Assembly: GCF_000024365.1 (NCBI RefSeq)
Contig: NC_013235.1
Coordinates: forward strand, 186,001 to 250,000
Length of the DNA: 64,000 nucleotides
Source of the DNA: Nakamurella multipartita DSM 44233
Lineage (GTDB): Bacteria; Actinomycetota; Actinomycetes; Mycobacteriales; Nakamurellaceae
Direction of reading: 5' to 3'
The notes below the pieces were generated by a model. It worked only from the letters and a program-made list of their open reading frames with translations, ran no database searches and was not told the DNA's origin. Shown here one piece after another: positions 9,412 to 18,063 of the stretch. Each line of letters starts with the position of its first letter. Position 1 is the stretch's first letter. A program made the translations under genes and the position numbers.

Positions 9412-9417
9412 ACCGTA
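9412..9417 (-). promoter_or_regulatory. -10 box of the glutamine synthetase-like / amidohydrolase operon
   Basis: TACGGT on the minus strand, giving a leader of roughly 25 bases that carries a GGGAG ribosome site before the ATG at 9379. It lies back to back with the cobD promoter. Confidence 0.4.
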
Positions 9418-9447
9418 GCGCTCGGCCAGCCGCCATGGGAGGCCTCC

Positions 9448-9453
9448 TATAGT
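9448..9453 (+). promoter_or_regulatory. -10 box of cobD (leaderless)
   Basis: TATAGT, six bases before the GTG start at 9460. This spacing puts the transcription start on or next to the start codon. Confidence 0.55.
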
Positions 9454-9459
9454 CGGCGG

Positions 9460-10410
9460 GTGAAGTCGACGAGCGCCCGCGCGCTGGGCCTGCTCCTCGG
9501 ATACGGCGCCGACCTGATGCTCGGGGACCCGCGCCGGGGGCACCCGGTGGCCGGGTTCGGCCGGCTGGCCGCCGCACTGGAACGGCGGACCTACCGCGAT
9601 TCCCGGGCCGCCGGGGCCGGTCATACCGCGGTGCTGGTGATCGGCACGGTGTCGGCGGGGATCGCCGCCGAGCGGGTGGCCCACCGCTCGCCGATCATCC
9701 GGGTCGCGCTGACGGCGGCCGCCACCTGGGCCGTGCTGGGCGGCCGCTCGCTGCGTCGGGAGGCGAACGCCGTCGCCACCCGCCTGGCGGCCGGGGACCT
9801 GCCCGGCGCCCGCCGGCAGATCACCCACCTGGTCGGCCGGGACCCGGCGACGTTGGACCAGGCCGGAATCGCCCGGGCCTGCGTGGAGTCGGTCGCCGAG
9901 AACACCTCCGACGCGGTGGTGGCGCCCCTGCTGTGGGGGGCGATGGCCGGGGTGCCCGGCCTGCTCGGGTACCGGGCGGTGAACACCCTGGATGCGATGA
10001 TCGGCCACCGCTCACCTCGATACGCCCGGTTCGGCTGGGCGGCCGCCCGGCTGGACGACGCCGCCAACCTGGTGCCCGCCCGGCTGTCGGCCGCCCTGGC
10101 CGCCGGGCTGGCTCCGACCGTGGGCGGCTCGGTACGGGCCGCGCGGCGGGCGGTCCGCCGGGACGCCGGCCACCACCCCAGCCCGAACGCGGGCCCGGTG
10201 GAGGCCGCGTTCGCCGGGGCGTTGGGCCGGACCCTGGGCGGGGTGAACGTCTACGGCGGCACCGTCGAGGACCGCGGCACCCTGGGTGACGGGCCCGCCC
10301 CCCGCACCACGGACATCGCCCGTGCCGTTCGGCTGTCCGCGGCCGTGGGCGCCGGCGCGCTGGCGGTCGCCGCCGGGTGGGCCTTCTCGATCGGCCCCCG
10401 GGCCCGCTGA
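9460..10410 (+). CDS. cobD: Adenosylcobinamide-phosphate synthase
   Basis: A 316-residue integral membrane protein of the CobD/CbiB family. Diagnostic blocks are LMLGDPRRGHPVAGFG near the N-terminus, CVESVAENTSDAVVAPL in the middle and AVNTLDAMIGHRSPRYARFG after it, with alternating hydrophobic membrane stretches. It attaches aminopropanol (or its phosphate) to adenosylcobyric acid to form the lower-ligand arm of cobalamin. The GTG at 9460 is preferred over an upstream in-frame start at 9391 because the TATAGT box directly precedes it and homologues begin near this point. Confidence 0.92.
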   Translation: MKSTSARALGLLLGYGADLMLGDPRRGHPVAGFGRLAAALERRTYRDSRAAGAGHTAVLVIGTVSAGIAAERVAHRSPIIRVALTAAATWAVLGGRSLRREANAVATRLAAGDLPGARRQITHLVGRDPATLDQAGIARACVESVAENTSDAVVAPLLWGAMAGVPGLLGYRAVNTLDAMIGHRSPRYARFGWAAARLDDAANLVPARLSAALAAGLAPTVGGSVRAARRAVRRDAGHHPSPNAGPVEAAFAGALGRTLGGVNVYGGTVEDRGTLGDGPAPRTTDIARAVRLSAAVGAGALAVAAGWAFSIGPRAR

Positions 10411-10423
10411 TCCGGATCGGGCC

Positions 10424-10429
10424 TATCGT
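10424..10429 (+). promoter_or_regulatory. -10 box of the DUF427 gene (near-leaderless)
   Basis: TATCGT, five bases before the ATG at 10435. Confidence 0.45.
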
Positions 10430-10434
10430 GAATC

Positions 10435-11328
10435 ATGTCGCTGACGACCGGAACCAGCCCGGTCGGACCCCGCCCGGCCGGGCGGTTCAACAAGCCGATG
10501 CCGGATTCCGCCGGCCTGTTCTACCTGGAGCCCTGCCGCCCGCGGATCCGCGGCCAGTCCGGTGACGTCATCGTGGTGGACAGCACCGCGGCGTCGCTGC
10601 TGCACGAGCACGGGCAGCTGCCGGTGCTGTACTTCCCGGTCGATGATGTCCGTACCGATCTGCTCGAGCCCAACGGCACCCGTGCGCACAGTCCGGGCAA
10701 GGGGGAGGCGACCGGGCTGCGGCTCTCCGTGGGCGACCGGGTGGTGCAGGACGCCGGTTGGCGGTTCGACCAGCCGGAGTGGGACGCCCTGGCCGGACTG
10801 ATCGCCTTCTACCTGCCCGCCATGACGCAGTGGTGGCAGGAGGACGAGCCGATGCCGGGGCATGCCCGCGATCCCTACCACCGGATCGAGGTGCTCGATA
10901 CCTCCCGTCGGGTAAGGGTTCTCGTCGAGGGACGGGTGCTCGCCGACACCACCCGAGCCCGGGCGCTGTTCGAGAGCGGGCTGCCGACCCGCTGGTACAT
11001 CCCGCCGCGGGACGTCGATGCGAGCCTGCTGGCGGACAGCGCGACCCGGACGACCTGCGCCTACAAGGGCCAAGCCAGGTACGTGAGCATGCGCGTGCGC
11101 CCGGACCAACCTGACGACAAGCAGCCCGACCTGGCCTGGATCTACGACGAACCGCTGCCCGACGCGGCGCGCGTCGCCGGGTACGTCTGCTTCTGGAACG
11201 AGCGGGTCGACCTGGAGATCGACGGTGAGCCGGTGCCGCGTCCGGTCACCGAATTCCTGGGCGGACCGACTCCGCTGCTCGGTCTGCTGCCGCCGGCCAT
11301 GCTGGAGCGCCCGCGACCGGCCGACTGA
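10435..11328 (+). CDS. DUF427 family protein, two-domain form
   Basis: A 297-residue soluble protein with two copies of the DUF427 fold. The second carries the family signature TRTTCAYKG, followed by Y-x-S and then a conserved aromatic segment (DLAWIYDEPLP). The function of DUF427 proteins is not established; they are small beta-rich domains common in actinobacteria and cyanobacteria. It stands alone between cobD and the convergent cobK, and a -10 box just ahead of its ATG implies its own promoter. Nothing in the sequence ties it to cobalamin synthesis. Confidence 0.8.
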   Translation: MSLTTGTSPVGPRPAGRFNKPMPDSAGLFYLEPCRPRIRGQSGDVIVVDSTAASLLHEHGQLPVLYFPVDDVRTDLLEPNGTRAHSPGKGEATGLRLSVGDRVVQDAGWRFDQPEWDALAGLIAFYLPAMTQWWQEDEPMPGHARDPYHRIEVLDTSRRVRVLVEGRVLADTTRARALFESGLPTRWYIPPRDVDASLLADSATRTTCAYKGQARYVSMRVRPDQPDDKQPDLAWIYDEPLPDAARVAGYVCFWNERVDLEIDGEPVPRPVTEFLGGPTPLLGLLPPAMLERPRPAD

Positions 11329-11334
11329 CCGGAA

Positions 11335-12081
11335 TCACCGGTCGATGCGGCGCCGGGCCCAGTCCACGGCCCTGGCCACGTCGTTCACGTTCGCCACCCC
11401 GGCGGGCGGGGCCGGCCGCCGGACCACGACCACCCGCGCCCCGACCCGGTCGGCGGCCACAAGTTTGGCCTGCGTCATCGCCCCACCCGAATCCTTGGTG
11501 ATGACCACTTCGATCCGGTGCTCGCGCATCAGCGCCTGCTCGCCGGCCACGGTGTACGGGCCGCGCGAGGTCACCACGGCCCATCCGGCCGGCAGCGGGC
11601 CGGTCGCCGGCTCGACCAGGCGGACGAGCACGAACGGCGCCGCCAGGTCGGCGAATGCGCGCAGGGTGGTGCGGCCGGTGGTCAGCAGCACCCGGTCGCC
11701 GCGGGCGGCGGTGGCCGCCTGCGCGTAGTCGTCCACCCACTGCCAGGTCGGGGCGAGCGGGTGGCCGGTCCACCCGGGGCGGGCCAACCGCAGTAACGGG
11801 ACCTCGGTCCGGCGGCAGGCGACCGCGGCCGAGGCCGAGATCGCTTGGGCGAAAGGGTGGGTGGCGTCGACGACGGCCCTGATGCGGTGCGCGTGCAGGT
11901 AGTCGGCCAACCCGGCGGCGCCACCGAAGCCGCCGATGCGCACCTCACCCGCCGGCAGCGCCGGGTCCCGCACCCGGCCGGCCAGCGACGACACGGCGGG
12001 CACGCCGGCCGCCAGCAATCGGGCAGCCAGGTCGCGAGCTTCTCCGGTGCCGCCGAGGATCAGAACGGCGGGGGCAGGCAC
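11335..12081 (-). CDS. cobK: Precorrin-6A reductase
   Basis: A 248-residue protein with the N-terminal motif ILGGTGEARDLA, the central DATHPFA block and the later TKDSGG segment, all typical of CobK/CbiJ. It reduces the corrin ring of precorrin-6A with NADPH during cobalamin synthesis. The GTG at 12079-12081 follows a TAGTCT -10 box by six bases. It converges with the DUF427 gene, six bases from its end. The remaining cobalamin ring-building genes are not in this window. Confidence 0.92.
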   Translation of the reverse strand: MPAPAVLILGGTGEARDLAARLLAAGVPAVSSLAGRVRDPALPAGEVRIGGFGGAAGLADYLHAHRIRAVVDATHPFAQAISASAAVACRRTEVPLLRLARPGWTGHPLAPTWQWVDDYAQAATAARGDRVLLTTGRTTLRAFADLAAPFVLVRLVEPATGPLPAGWAVVTSRGPYTVAGEQALMREHRIEVVITKDSGGAMTQAKLVAADRVGARVVVVRRPAPPAGVANVNDVARAVDWARRRIDR

Positions 12082-12087
12082 CCGGGC

Positions 12088-12093
12088 AGACTA
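12088..12093 (-). promoter_or_regulatory. -10 box of cobK (leaderless)
   Basis: TAGTCT on the minus strand, six bases before the cobK GTG, in the 16-base gap after the MATE gene. Confidence 0.5.
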
Positions 12094-12097
12094 CCGA

Positions 12098-13426
12098 TCA
12101 CCGGACGGCGCCGGTGATCAGCCAACGATCCCCGCGATACCGCCAGCCCAGGGTCACCGCCCGGGCGCCCATGAAGACGATCGAGAACGCCACCCACAGC
12201 CAGACCAGACCGGCGCTGCCGCCGGGCGCCCACATCGCGACCGCCCACGCCGCCGGCAGGTAGACGACCAGCGTGAGCACGCCGGCCCAGGCCAGGTAGA
12301 CGCCGTCGCCGGCGCCGATCAGTACCCCGTCCAGCACGAACACCCACCCGCACAACGGCTGCGAGACGGCGACCACGATCAGCGCCGCGCCGACGGCGGT
12401 GCGCACCTCGGGGTCGGGGGAGAACGCGGCCCCGGCGAAGGTGTGGATGAGCAGCACCACGATGCCGATGGCCACACCGGCCCCGACGCCCCACCGCAGC
12501 ATCACCCCGGTGAAGCGGCGCGCGGCCGCCTGGTCCCCCTCGCCGAGGGCCTTGCCGGTCAGCGCCTGCGCGGCGATGGCCAGCGCGTCCAGACCCAGGG
12601 CCAGGAAGTTCCAGATGGACATGACGACCTGCTGCGCGGCCAGCACGGTGACTCCCTGCCGGGCGGCCACGGCGGTGGTGACGATGATCGCCGCCCGCAG
12701 GGTCAGGGTGCGGACGAACAGCGGCACGCCCGCCCGTCCGGCGCCGCGGATGTGCCCGGCGTGCGGTGTCAACGCGACCCCGAGCCGCCGCGCGCCGCGG
12801 GCCACGATGACCACCAGCACGGCCGCCATTGCCGTTTGGGTCAATGCCGTGCCGATGGCCGAACCGGCCACGCCCAGCCCGATTCCGTAGACCAGCAGCA
12901 CGTTGAGCCCCATGTTGACCATGGCTCCGGCCCCGGCGACATACAGCGGGGTGCGGGTGTCCTGCAGCCCGCGCAGCACGCCGGTGGTGGCCAGCACGGC
13001 GAGCATCGCCGGCAGGCCGAGCAGGGACCAGCGCAGGAAGACGATCCCGAAGTCGGCCACCGCCGTCGTGCCGCCGAAGAGGTCGATCAGCCACGGCGCC
13101 AACGGCCAGCCGACCGCCAGCACGGCCACCCCGATGATCACGGCCAGGTACAGCCCGGCGATGCCGAAGGTCAGTGCATCGGCGGGACGGCCCGCACCCA
13201 GGGCCCGGGAAACCTGTGCGGTCGTGCCGTACGCCAGGAACACCGACAATCCGACGAGGGTGCCCAGGATGACCGAGGCGATGCCCACGCCCGCCAGCTG
13301 AGCAACTCCGAGGTGACCGACGATCGCCGCGTCGACCAGCAGGAAGATCGGCTCGGCCAGCAGCGCACCCAGCGCCGGAACCGCCAGCCGCAGGATTTGC
13401 CGGTTGAGCCCGGACTCGCGCGCCAT
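12098..13426 (-). CDS. MATE family efflux transporter (DinF-like)
   Basis: A 442-residue protein with about twelve hydrophobic segments in two repeats. It begins NRQILRLAVPALGALLAEP, a typical DinF-branch start with the VPALGALLAEP motif in helix 1, and has the FLVDAAIVGHLG segment. MATE proteins export cationic drugs or metabolites using a sodium or proton gradient. It lies 16 bases after the decarboxylase gene and 16 bases before cobK on the same strand, so the three could be co-transcribed, although cobK has its own -10 box. The substrate cannot be inferred. Confidence 0.88.
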   Translation of the reverse strand: MARESGLNRQILRLAVPALGALLAEPIFLLVDAAIVGHLGVAQLAGVGIASVILGTLVGLSVFLAYGTTAQVSRALGAGRPADALTFGIAGLYLAVIIGVAVLAVGWPLAPWLIDLFGGTTAVADFGIVFLRWSLLGLPAMLAVLATTGVLRGLQDTRTPLYVAGAGAMVNMGLNVLLVYGIGLGVAGSAIGTALTQTAMAAVLVVIVARGARRLGVALTPHAGHIRGAGRAGVPLFVRTLTLRAAIIVTTAVAARQGVTVLAAQQVVMSIWNFLALGLDALAIAAQALTGKALGEGDQAAARRFTGVMLRWGVGAGVAIGIVVLLIHTFAGAAFSPDPEVRTAVGAALIVVAVSQPLCGWVFVLDGVLIGAGDGVYLAWAGVLTLVVYLPAAWAVAMWAPGGSAGLVWLWVAFSIVFMGARAVTLGWRYRGDRWLITGAVR

Positions 13427-13442
13427 CGAGGTCCCGGGCCGC

Positions 13443-14831
13443 TCAGAGCCCGGCGGCCAGGCGCAGGACGGCCGCGACGCTGCGGTCGATGTCGTCCTCG
13501 GTGGTGGAGTGGTTCGACACGGAGATGCGCATCAACCGTCGCCCACGCCAGGTGGTCCCGCCCAGCCAGCAGGTGCCCTCCCGTTGCACGGCGTCGATCA
13601 CCGCGTCGGTGCGCTCGTCGGAGCCGAAGTCGGCCAGCACCTGGTTGAGCACGACGTCGTTGACGATCTCGACCCCGCCGGCGGCCAGCCCGTCGGCGAA
13701 CCGGCGGGCCAGCGCGCAGCACCGGGCGACCAGGTCGGCCACCCCGGTCTCACCCAGCTCGCGCAGGGCCGCCCACACCGCGAAACCCCGGGCTCGGCGC
13801 GAGGATTCGAGCACGTAGTCGGACGGCGACCCGGCCGTGCCGGCCCCGGTCAGGTAGGCCGCCGAGTACGATGCGGCCGCGACGTGCGCCGACGGATCGG
13901 CGCAGAAGACCAGGCCGCAGTCGTAGGGCACGTTGAGCCACTTGTGCGCGTCGGTGCACCACGAGTCGGCCAGCTCGATGCCGTCGGTCAGTGCGCGGGT
14001 CTGCGGGCAGGCCGCTGCCCAGAGACCGAAGGCGCCGTCGACGTGCACCCAGCTGTGCTCGACCGTGCGGGCCAGCCCGATCGCGGCTCGCAGGTCGTCG
14101 CAGGCGCCGGTGTTGACGTTGCCCGTCTGCAGCACGACGATCGTCGGCATGGTCGGCTCGTCGGCCAGAACCTTTGCCAGGTCATTGATGTCGATGGCCC
14201 CCTGCGGGCCGGCGGCGACCGGTCGAACGCTGGCGTTGCCCAGGCCGAGCAGCCGCAACGACCGGTCCACCGTGGCGTGCCGCTCCACTGACGCGACCAC
14301 CCGCACCCGGGGCGACCCGGCCAGACCGTCTCGCTCGACGTCCCACCCGGCGGCGGCCAGTACCTGGTGCCGGGCGGTCGCCAGCCCGACGGTGTTGGCC
14401 GACTGCGCGCCGGTGCCGAAGCCGACGGACGCCGACGCCGGGATTCCGAGCAGCTGCTTGCACCAGCCGCCGGCCACCTCCTCCACCACACTCGCGGCGG
14501 GGGAGGAGATCGCGTTGAACGCCACCTGGTCCCACCCGACGGCCAGGATGTCCGCCGCCGTGGCCGCCGGCAGGGACCCGCCGATCACGAACCCGAAGAA
14601 CCGCGGGCCGGCCGTGGCCACCAGGCCGGGATCGGCGGCGACGACGAGGTCGTCGATCACCCGGTCCGGCGACGTCGGCCCGGCCGGCAGCGGCCCACCG
14701 AGGGCGGCCAGCAGGGCCGCCCGATCGGCCGGGCCGGCGACCGGGCGGTGCGGCAGCCCGGCCCGGTAGTCGATGACGGCCTCGGCGGCCGTACGGATCA
14801 GGTCGGCGACGGATCCCGGTTCGTCGGTCAT
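13443..14831 (-). CDS. PLP-dependent group II decarboxylase family protein
   Basis: A 462-residue fold-type I PLP enzyme of the glutamate/tyrosine/DOPA decarboxylase-like family. The PLP-binding lysine is in DAHKWLNVPYDCG, preceded by the VHVDGAFG aspartate block, and the FGFVIGG segment near residue 80 is typical of this branch. Possible reactions are decarboxylation of an aromatic or acidic amino acid; the substrate is not readable from the motifs. The ATG at 14829-14831 is used because TAGCGT lies eight bases upstream. The MATE transporter directly downstream could export an amine product, which is only an inference from position. Confidence 0.82.
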   Translation of the reverse strand: MTDEPGSVADLIRTAAEAVIDYRAGLPHRPVAGPADRAALLAALGGPLPAGPTSPDRVIDDLVVAADPGLVATAGPRFFGFVIGGSLPAATAADILAVGWDQVAFNAISSPAASVVEEVAGGWCKQLLGIPASASVGFGTGAQSANTVGLATARHQVLAAAGWDVERDGLAGSPRVRVVASVERHATVDRSLRLLGLGNASVRPVAAGPQGAIDINDLAKVLADEPTMPTIVVLQTGNVNTGACDDLRAAIGLARTVEHSWVHVDGAFGLWAAACPQTRALTDGIELADSWCTDAHKWLNVPYDCGLVFCADPSAHVAAASYSAAYLTGAGTAGSPSDYVLESSRRARGFAVWAALRELGETGVADLVARCCALARRFADGLAAGGVEIVNDVVLNQVLADFGSDERTDAVIDAVQREGTCWLGGTTWRGRRLMRISVSNHSTTEDDIDRSVAAVLRLAAGL

Positions 14832-14839
14832 GCCCGGGG

Positions 14840-14845
14840 ACGCTA
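14840..14845 (-). promoter_or_regulatory. -10 box of the PLP decarboxylase gene
   Basis: TAGCGT on the minus strand, eight bases before the ATG at 14831. Confidence 0.35.
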
Positions 14846-14874
14846 CGCCCCCGGGCATGACCGGCCCGCGCGGC

Positions 14875-15324
14875 TCAGCTCGCGGCGACGGCCTGGGGCT
14901 CGACGACGGTGCGGTCGCCCCCGGTCCGGATCTGCACCCGCCGCGGCTTGGCCTTGTCGGCCACGGGAATAGTCACGGTGAGCACGCCGTTCTCGTAGCT
15001 CGCGCTGATGCCGTCCGTGTCGATCCCGTCGCCCAGCGACAGCTGGCGCAGGAAGCTGCCGGTGAACCGTTCGCTGGCGATCCACTGCACGCTGTCCTCC
15101 GAGCGAGCGGTGCGCTCGGCCTTGATGGTGAGAGTGTTGTTGTCGATACCGATGTCGATCGACCCCGGGTCGACGCCGGGCAGATCGGCGGTCAAGATGT
15201 AGTGATCCCCGGCCCGGAACAGATCCATCGGCATGAACGCCGGGGTCCGGCCGTTGGGCACGGGCAGATTGGACAGTCGCGACGCGAGCCGGTCCATGTC
15301 ACGGAACGGATCGAAGCCAAGCAC
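14875..15324 (-). CDS. Hsp20 / alpha-crystallin small heat shock protein
   Basis: A 149-residue protein beginning VLGFDPFRDMDRL, with a central alpha-crystallin domain (ADLPGVDPGSIDI, then NNTLTIKAER) and the conserved GVLTVTIP block followed by the K-P-R-R ending. Small heat shock proteins hold unfolding proteins in a refoldable state. Three GTG codons are possible starts; 15322-15324 has AGGAGG at the right distance (eight bases), whereas the one at 15333 overlaps that site. Upstream lies a CIRCE element that overlaps the promoter, so HrcA-type heat-shock control is expected. It is not near groEL or dnaK here. Confidence 0.93.
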   Translation of the reverse strand: MLGFDPFRDMDRLASRLSNLPVPNGRTPAFMPMDLFRAGDHYILTADLPGVDPGSIDIGIDNNTLTIKAERTARSEDSVQWIASERFTGSFLRQLSLGDGIDTDGISASYENGVLTVTIPVADKAKPRRVQIRTGGDRTVVEPQAVAAS

Positions 15325-15392
15325 AGCGACCACCTCCTGGACATCCTGGGCGACCCGCCACCCTGGCGATCGCCATCAGCTGTGCACCTCCA

Positions 15393-15422
15393 TTATTAGC
15401 ACTCGACGACCGAGAGTGCCAA
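15393..15422 (-). promoter_or_regulatory. hsp20 promoter (-35 TTGGCA, -10 TAATAA)
   Basis: On the minus strand TTGGCA (15422-15417) and TAATAA (15398-15393) are separated by 18 bases. The CIRCE inverted repeat fills this span exactly, so bound repressor would block both promoter boxes. Confidence 0.6.
15396..15422. promoter_or_regulatory. CIRCE element (HrcA operator)
   Basis: TTAGCACTC, nine bases, GAGTGCCAA. This matches the CIRCE consensus TTAGCACTC-N9-GAGTGCTAA with one mismatch. HrcA binds CIRCE and represses chaperone genes until heat shock. Confidence 0.88.
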
Positions 15423-15444
15423 CCGTTCGGCACCTGGACTTGCA

Positions 15445-15505
15445 GTTGATCATGGGCGAAAGGTCGTTATCGGGGCCGGATATCGGCACTCTTCCCATGA
15501 TCAAC
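15445..15505. repeat. Palindromic intergenic element (12-base arms)
   Basis: GTTGATCATGGG at 15445-15456 and its exact reverse complement CCCATGATCAAC at 15494-15505 enclose 37 bases. The flanks are nearly symmetric too (CTTGCAG on the left against CCTGCTG on the right, read inward). It lies between hsp20 and the ROK gene, outside any gene. It resembles a dispersed palindromic repeat or miniature element; no second copy was noticed in this window. Confidence 0.6.
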
Positions 15506-15507
15506 AG

Positions 15508-15560
15508 CAGGGGCGGGGGCAGGGCAGGGGCAAGGCGGGGCGGGGGCAGGGCAGGAGGGT
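15508..15560 (+). repeat. G-rich low-complexity tract
   Basis: Repeated GGGGC / GGGGGCAGGGCA units run from the edge of the palindromic element to the end of the ROK gene. The regular G runs could form a quadruplex on this strand. Confidence 0.5.
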
Positions 15561-15563
15561 GAG

Positions 15564-16778
15564 CTACTGGTGCATCCAGCCGCTGGGGTGGTCAATCACC
15601 TGGCTGAGCACCGCGGACGCCGCTCCGGTCACCGCCGCGGCCTCCCGGACCACCGCGGCCCGCACCCGCATGGGCGACCAGGGCGCGGCCAGCACCCGTT
15701 CCTGCAGCACCTGCTCGATACCGCTGACCAGCTGGTCGTAGAGCCCGGCGTACAGCCCGCCGAGCACGACGGTCTCGACGTCGACCAGGTTGACCGCATT
15801 GGCGATCGCGGTGCCCAGGGTCCGCGATCCCATGGCGAACGCGGCCACCGCGGCCGGATCGCCGGCGGCGGCCGCCAGCTGCAGCTGCTCGATCGGCAGG
15901 CTCACGTCCAGGCCGGCGGCCCGCATCAGCGCGTCCTTGCCGGCGTACTGCTCCAGGCATCCGGTGGCCCCGCACCGGCACCGCGGGCCGTCGGGATCGA
16001 TTACGGTGTGGCCGATCTCGCCGCTCCATCCGTGTCGCCCGCCGAAGACCGAGCCGTCCAGGACCAGCGCCCCGCCGATGCCGACCTCGCCCGAGAGATA
16101 CAGGAAGGTGTGCGGGCCGTGGGCGCGCAACGCGTCCGACTCGGCCCGGGCGGCCAACGTCGCCTCGTTGTCCAGCACCATGGCCAGCTGCGCAGCCCCC
16201 AGCTCGGCTCGAAACACCTTGGCCACGTCCACGTCTCGCCAGCCCAGGTTGGGCGCCAGGCGCACCGGGCCGGTCGGCCGATCGACCAGGCCGGGGATGG
16301 CCAGCCCGGCCCCGGCGATCTGCACGCCCGGGTCGACCGCTCCGGTCGCCGTCCGGAACAGACCGACCAGCTCGGGGATGACGGTGGCCGGGTCGCTGTG
16401 CCGGAAGTTGGCCGCCCGGACCTGCTGGTGCAGCACGCGGCCGGCCAGGTCGATCACCCGCACGCTGAGGTAGTCGACGTTGATCTCCATGCCGACCGCG
16501 GCCAGCGTGCCGGCCGCAGCGACCAGCGGAACGGCGGGCCGGCCGGCTCGCTGGGACATCACCGGCGGCAGTTCGGTGACCAGGCCGGCCTCGATCAGGG
16601 CATCGGCCAGCGAGCTGACGGTGGCTCGGGTCAGCCCGGTGGTGGCCGCGATGTCGGCGCGCGACGGCGGGGTCGAGGCGTCGACGATGATGCGCAGGAC
16701 CAGTCCTAGATTGTGCTCGCGCAGGTTGGACTGGCGGATCGCCAGGGCGCCGCGCGCGGTGGGCGAACGAGGTGCCAT
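15564..16778 (-). CDS. ROK family transcriptional repressor (XylR-like)
   Basis: A 404-residue protein with an N-terminal winged helix (ADIAATTGLTRATVSSLADAL, residues ~41-61) and a C-terminal ROK kinase-like sugar-binding domain. The latter contains the zinc-site block CRCGATGCLEQY and the preceding GEIGHTVIDPDG. It is divergent from xylA with only 71 bases between the starts, the classical arrangement of the xylose repressor XylR, which releases DNA on binding xylose. The ATG at 16776-16778 follows a TAAGGT box by seven bases, so it is probably leaderless. A longer in-frame start at 16814 would overlap the operator region. Confidence 0.86.
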   Translation of the reverse strand: MAPRSPTARGALAIRQSNLREHNLGLVLRIIVDASTPPSRADIAATTGLTRATVSSLADALIEAGLVTELPPVMSQRAGRPAVPLVAAAGTLAAVGMEINVDYLSVRVIDLAGRVLHQQVRAANFRHSDPATVIPELVGLFRTATGAVDPGVQIAGAGLAIPGLVDRPTGPVRLAPNLGWRDVDVAKVFRAELGAAQLAMVLDNEATLAARAESDALRAHGPHTFLYLSGEVGIGGALVLDGSVFGGRHGWSGEIGHTVIDPDGPRCRCGATGCLEQYAGKDALMRAAGLDVSLPIEQLQLAAAAGDPAAVAAFAMGSRTLGTAIANAVNLVDVETVVLGGLYAGLYDQLVSGIEQVLQERVLAAPWSPMRVRAAVVREAAAVTGAASAVLSQVIDHPSGWMHQ

Positions 16779-16785
16779 GGGGTTG

Positions 16786-16791
16786 ACCTTA
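16786..16791 (-). promoter_or_regulatory. -10 box of the ROK repressor gene (leaderless)
   Basis: TAAGGT on the minus strand, seven bases before the ATG at 16778. Confidence 0.45.
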
Positions 16792-16796
16792 GCGGG

Positions 16797-16826
16797 TTTG
16801 TCAGATAAGTTCATTCAAAGAACAAA
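16797..16826. promoter_or_regulatory. Candidate XylR operator between the ROK gene and xylA
   Basis: This is the only AT-rich stretch of the divergent gap. It contains GTTC (16809-16812), seven bases, GAAC (16820-16823), and wider arms TTTGT (16797-16801) and ACAAA (16822-16826). The position fits joint control of both genes; the exact site is inferred. Confidence 0.45.
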
Positions 16827-16849
16827 ACGGCGCGACGAAGGAGTCTCCC

Positions 16850-18043
16850 ATGGTCCGTGCGGCAACCCCCGACGATCGTTTCTCGTTCGGCCTGTGGACG
16901 GTGTCCTGGCAGGCCCGCGACCCCTTCGGTGACGCCACCCGGCCGGCGCTTGACCCGGTGGAGGCGATCGGCAAGCTGGCCGAGGCCGGCGCGTGGGGCG
17001 TCACCTTCCATGACGACGACGTGGTGCCGTTCGGCTCCGACGACGCGACCCGCGACCGGCTGATCACCGCCTTCCGGGATGCCTGCACCGAGCACGACGT
17101 GACCATCGAGATGGTCACCACCAACCTGTTCACCCACCCCGTCTTCAAGGACGGCGGCTTCACCTCCAACGACCGTTCGGTCCGCCGGTTCGCGCTGCGC
17201 AAGGTGCTGCGCAACATCGACCTGACCGCCGAGCTGGGGGCCAAGACGTTCGTCATGTGGGGCGGCCGGGAAGGCAGCGAGTACGACGGGTCCAAGGACG
17301 TCAACGCCGCGCTCGACCGGTACGCCGAGGGCGTGGACACGGTGGCCGCCTACATCAAGAGCCGCGGCTACGACATCAAGATCGCCCTGGAGCCCAAGCC
17401 GAACGAGCCCCGGGGTGACATCTTCCTGCCGACCATCGGGCACGCGCTTGGCTTTATCGCCAAGCTCGAGCACGGCGACATCGTCGGGCTGAACCCCGAG
17501 GTCGGGCACGAGCAGATGGCCGGGCTCAACTTCACCCAGGGCATCGGGCAGGCGCTGTGGGCCGGCAAGCTGTTCCACATCGATCTCAACGGCCAGCGGT
17601 CCATCAAGTACGACCAGGACCTGGTGTTCGGTCACGGCGACCTGCTGTCCGCGTTCTTCACCGTGGACCTGCTCGAGAACGGCTTCCCCAACGGCGGTCC
17701 CCGCTACGACGGTCCGCGGCACTTCGACTACAAGCCCTCGCGCACGGACGGCTTCGACGGCGTGTGGGCCTCCGCCCGGGCCAACATCGCCACCTACCTG
17801 CTGCTCAAGGAGCGGGCGCTGGCCTTCCGGGCCGATCCGGAGGTGCAGGCCGCGCTCGAGGCGTCGGGTCTGTCCGAACTGGCCGTCCCGACCCTCGCCG
17901 CCGGCGAGAGCATCGAGGACCTGCTGGCCGACGAATCCGCGTTCGAGAGCTACGACGCCGACAAGGCGGCCGAGCACTCCTACGCCTTCGTGCACCTGAA
18001 CCAGCTCGCGGTCGAGCACGCCCTGGGTGCCCGGCTGAGCTGA
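16850..18043 (+). CDS. xylA: Xylose isomerase
   Basis: A 397-residue enzyme that converts D-xylose to D-xylulose (and glucose to fructose in vitro). Visible family blocks are GVTFHDDD with the catalytic His near residue 54, [12 protein letters not shown], the metal and substrate segment [25 protein letters not shown], and [11 protein letters not shown]. It starts at ATG 16850-16852 with GAAGGAG six bases upstream. It is transcribed away from the ROK repressor and ends in a strong hairpin. No xylulokinase gene is present nearby, so the next step of xylose use must be encoded elsewhere. Confidence 0.96.
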   Translation: MVRAATPDDRFSFGLWTVSWQARDPFGDATRPALDPVEAIGKLAEAGAWGVTFHDDDVVPFGSDDATRDRLITAFRDACTEHDVTIEMVTTNLFTHPVFKDGGFTSNDRSVRRFALRKVLRNIDLTAELGAKTFVMWGGREGSEYDGSKDVNAALDRYAEGVDTVAAYIKSRGYDIKIALEPKPNEPRGDIFLPTIGHALGFIAKLEHGDIVGLNPEVGHEQMAGLNFTQGIGQALWAGKLFHIDLNGQRSIKYDQDLVFGHGDLLSAFFTVDLLENGFPNGGPRYDGPRHFDYKPSRTDGFDGVWASARANIATYLLLKERALAFRADPEVQAALEASGLSELAVPTLAAGESIEDLLADESAFESYDADKAAEHSYAFVHLNQLAVEHALGARLS

Positions 18044-18063
18044 CGCCGGCCGCGATCACTCGT

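Noticed and set aside
6833-12130. Cobalamin riboswitch near cobU, cobD or cobK
   Set aside because: The genes are leaderless or nearly so, leaving no room for the aptamer, and no B12-box-like sequence was seen.
16811-18019. 402-codon minus-strand frame opposite xylA
   Set aside because: xylA is complete and conserved; the antisense frame has no motif.
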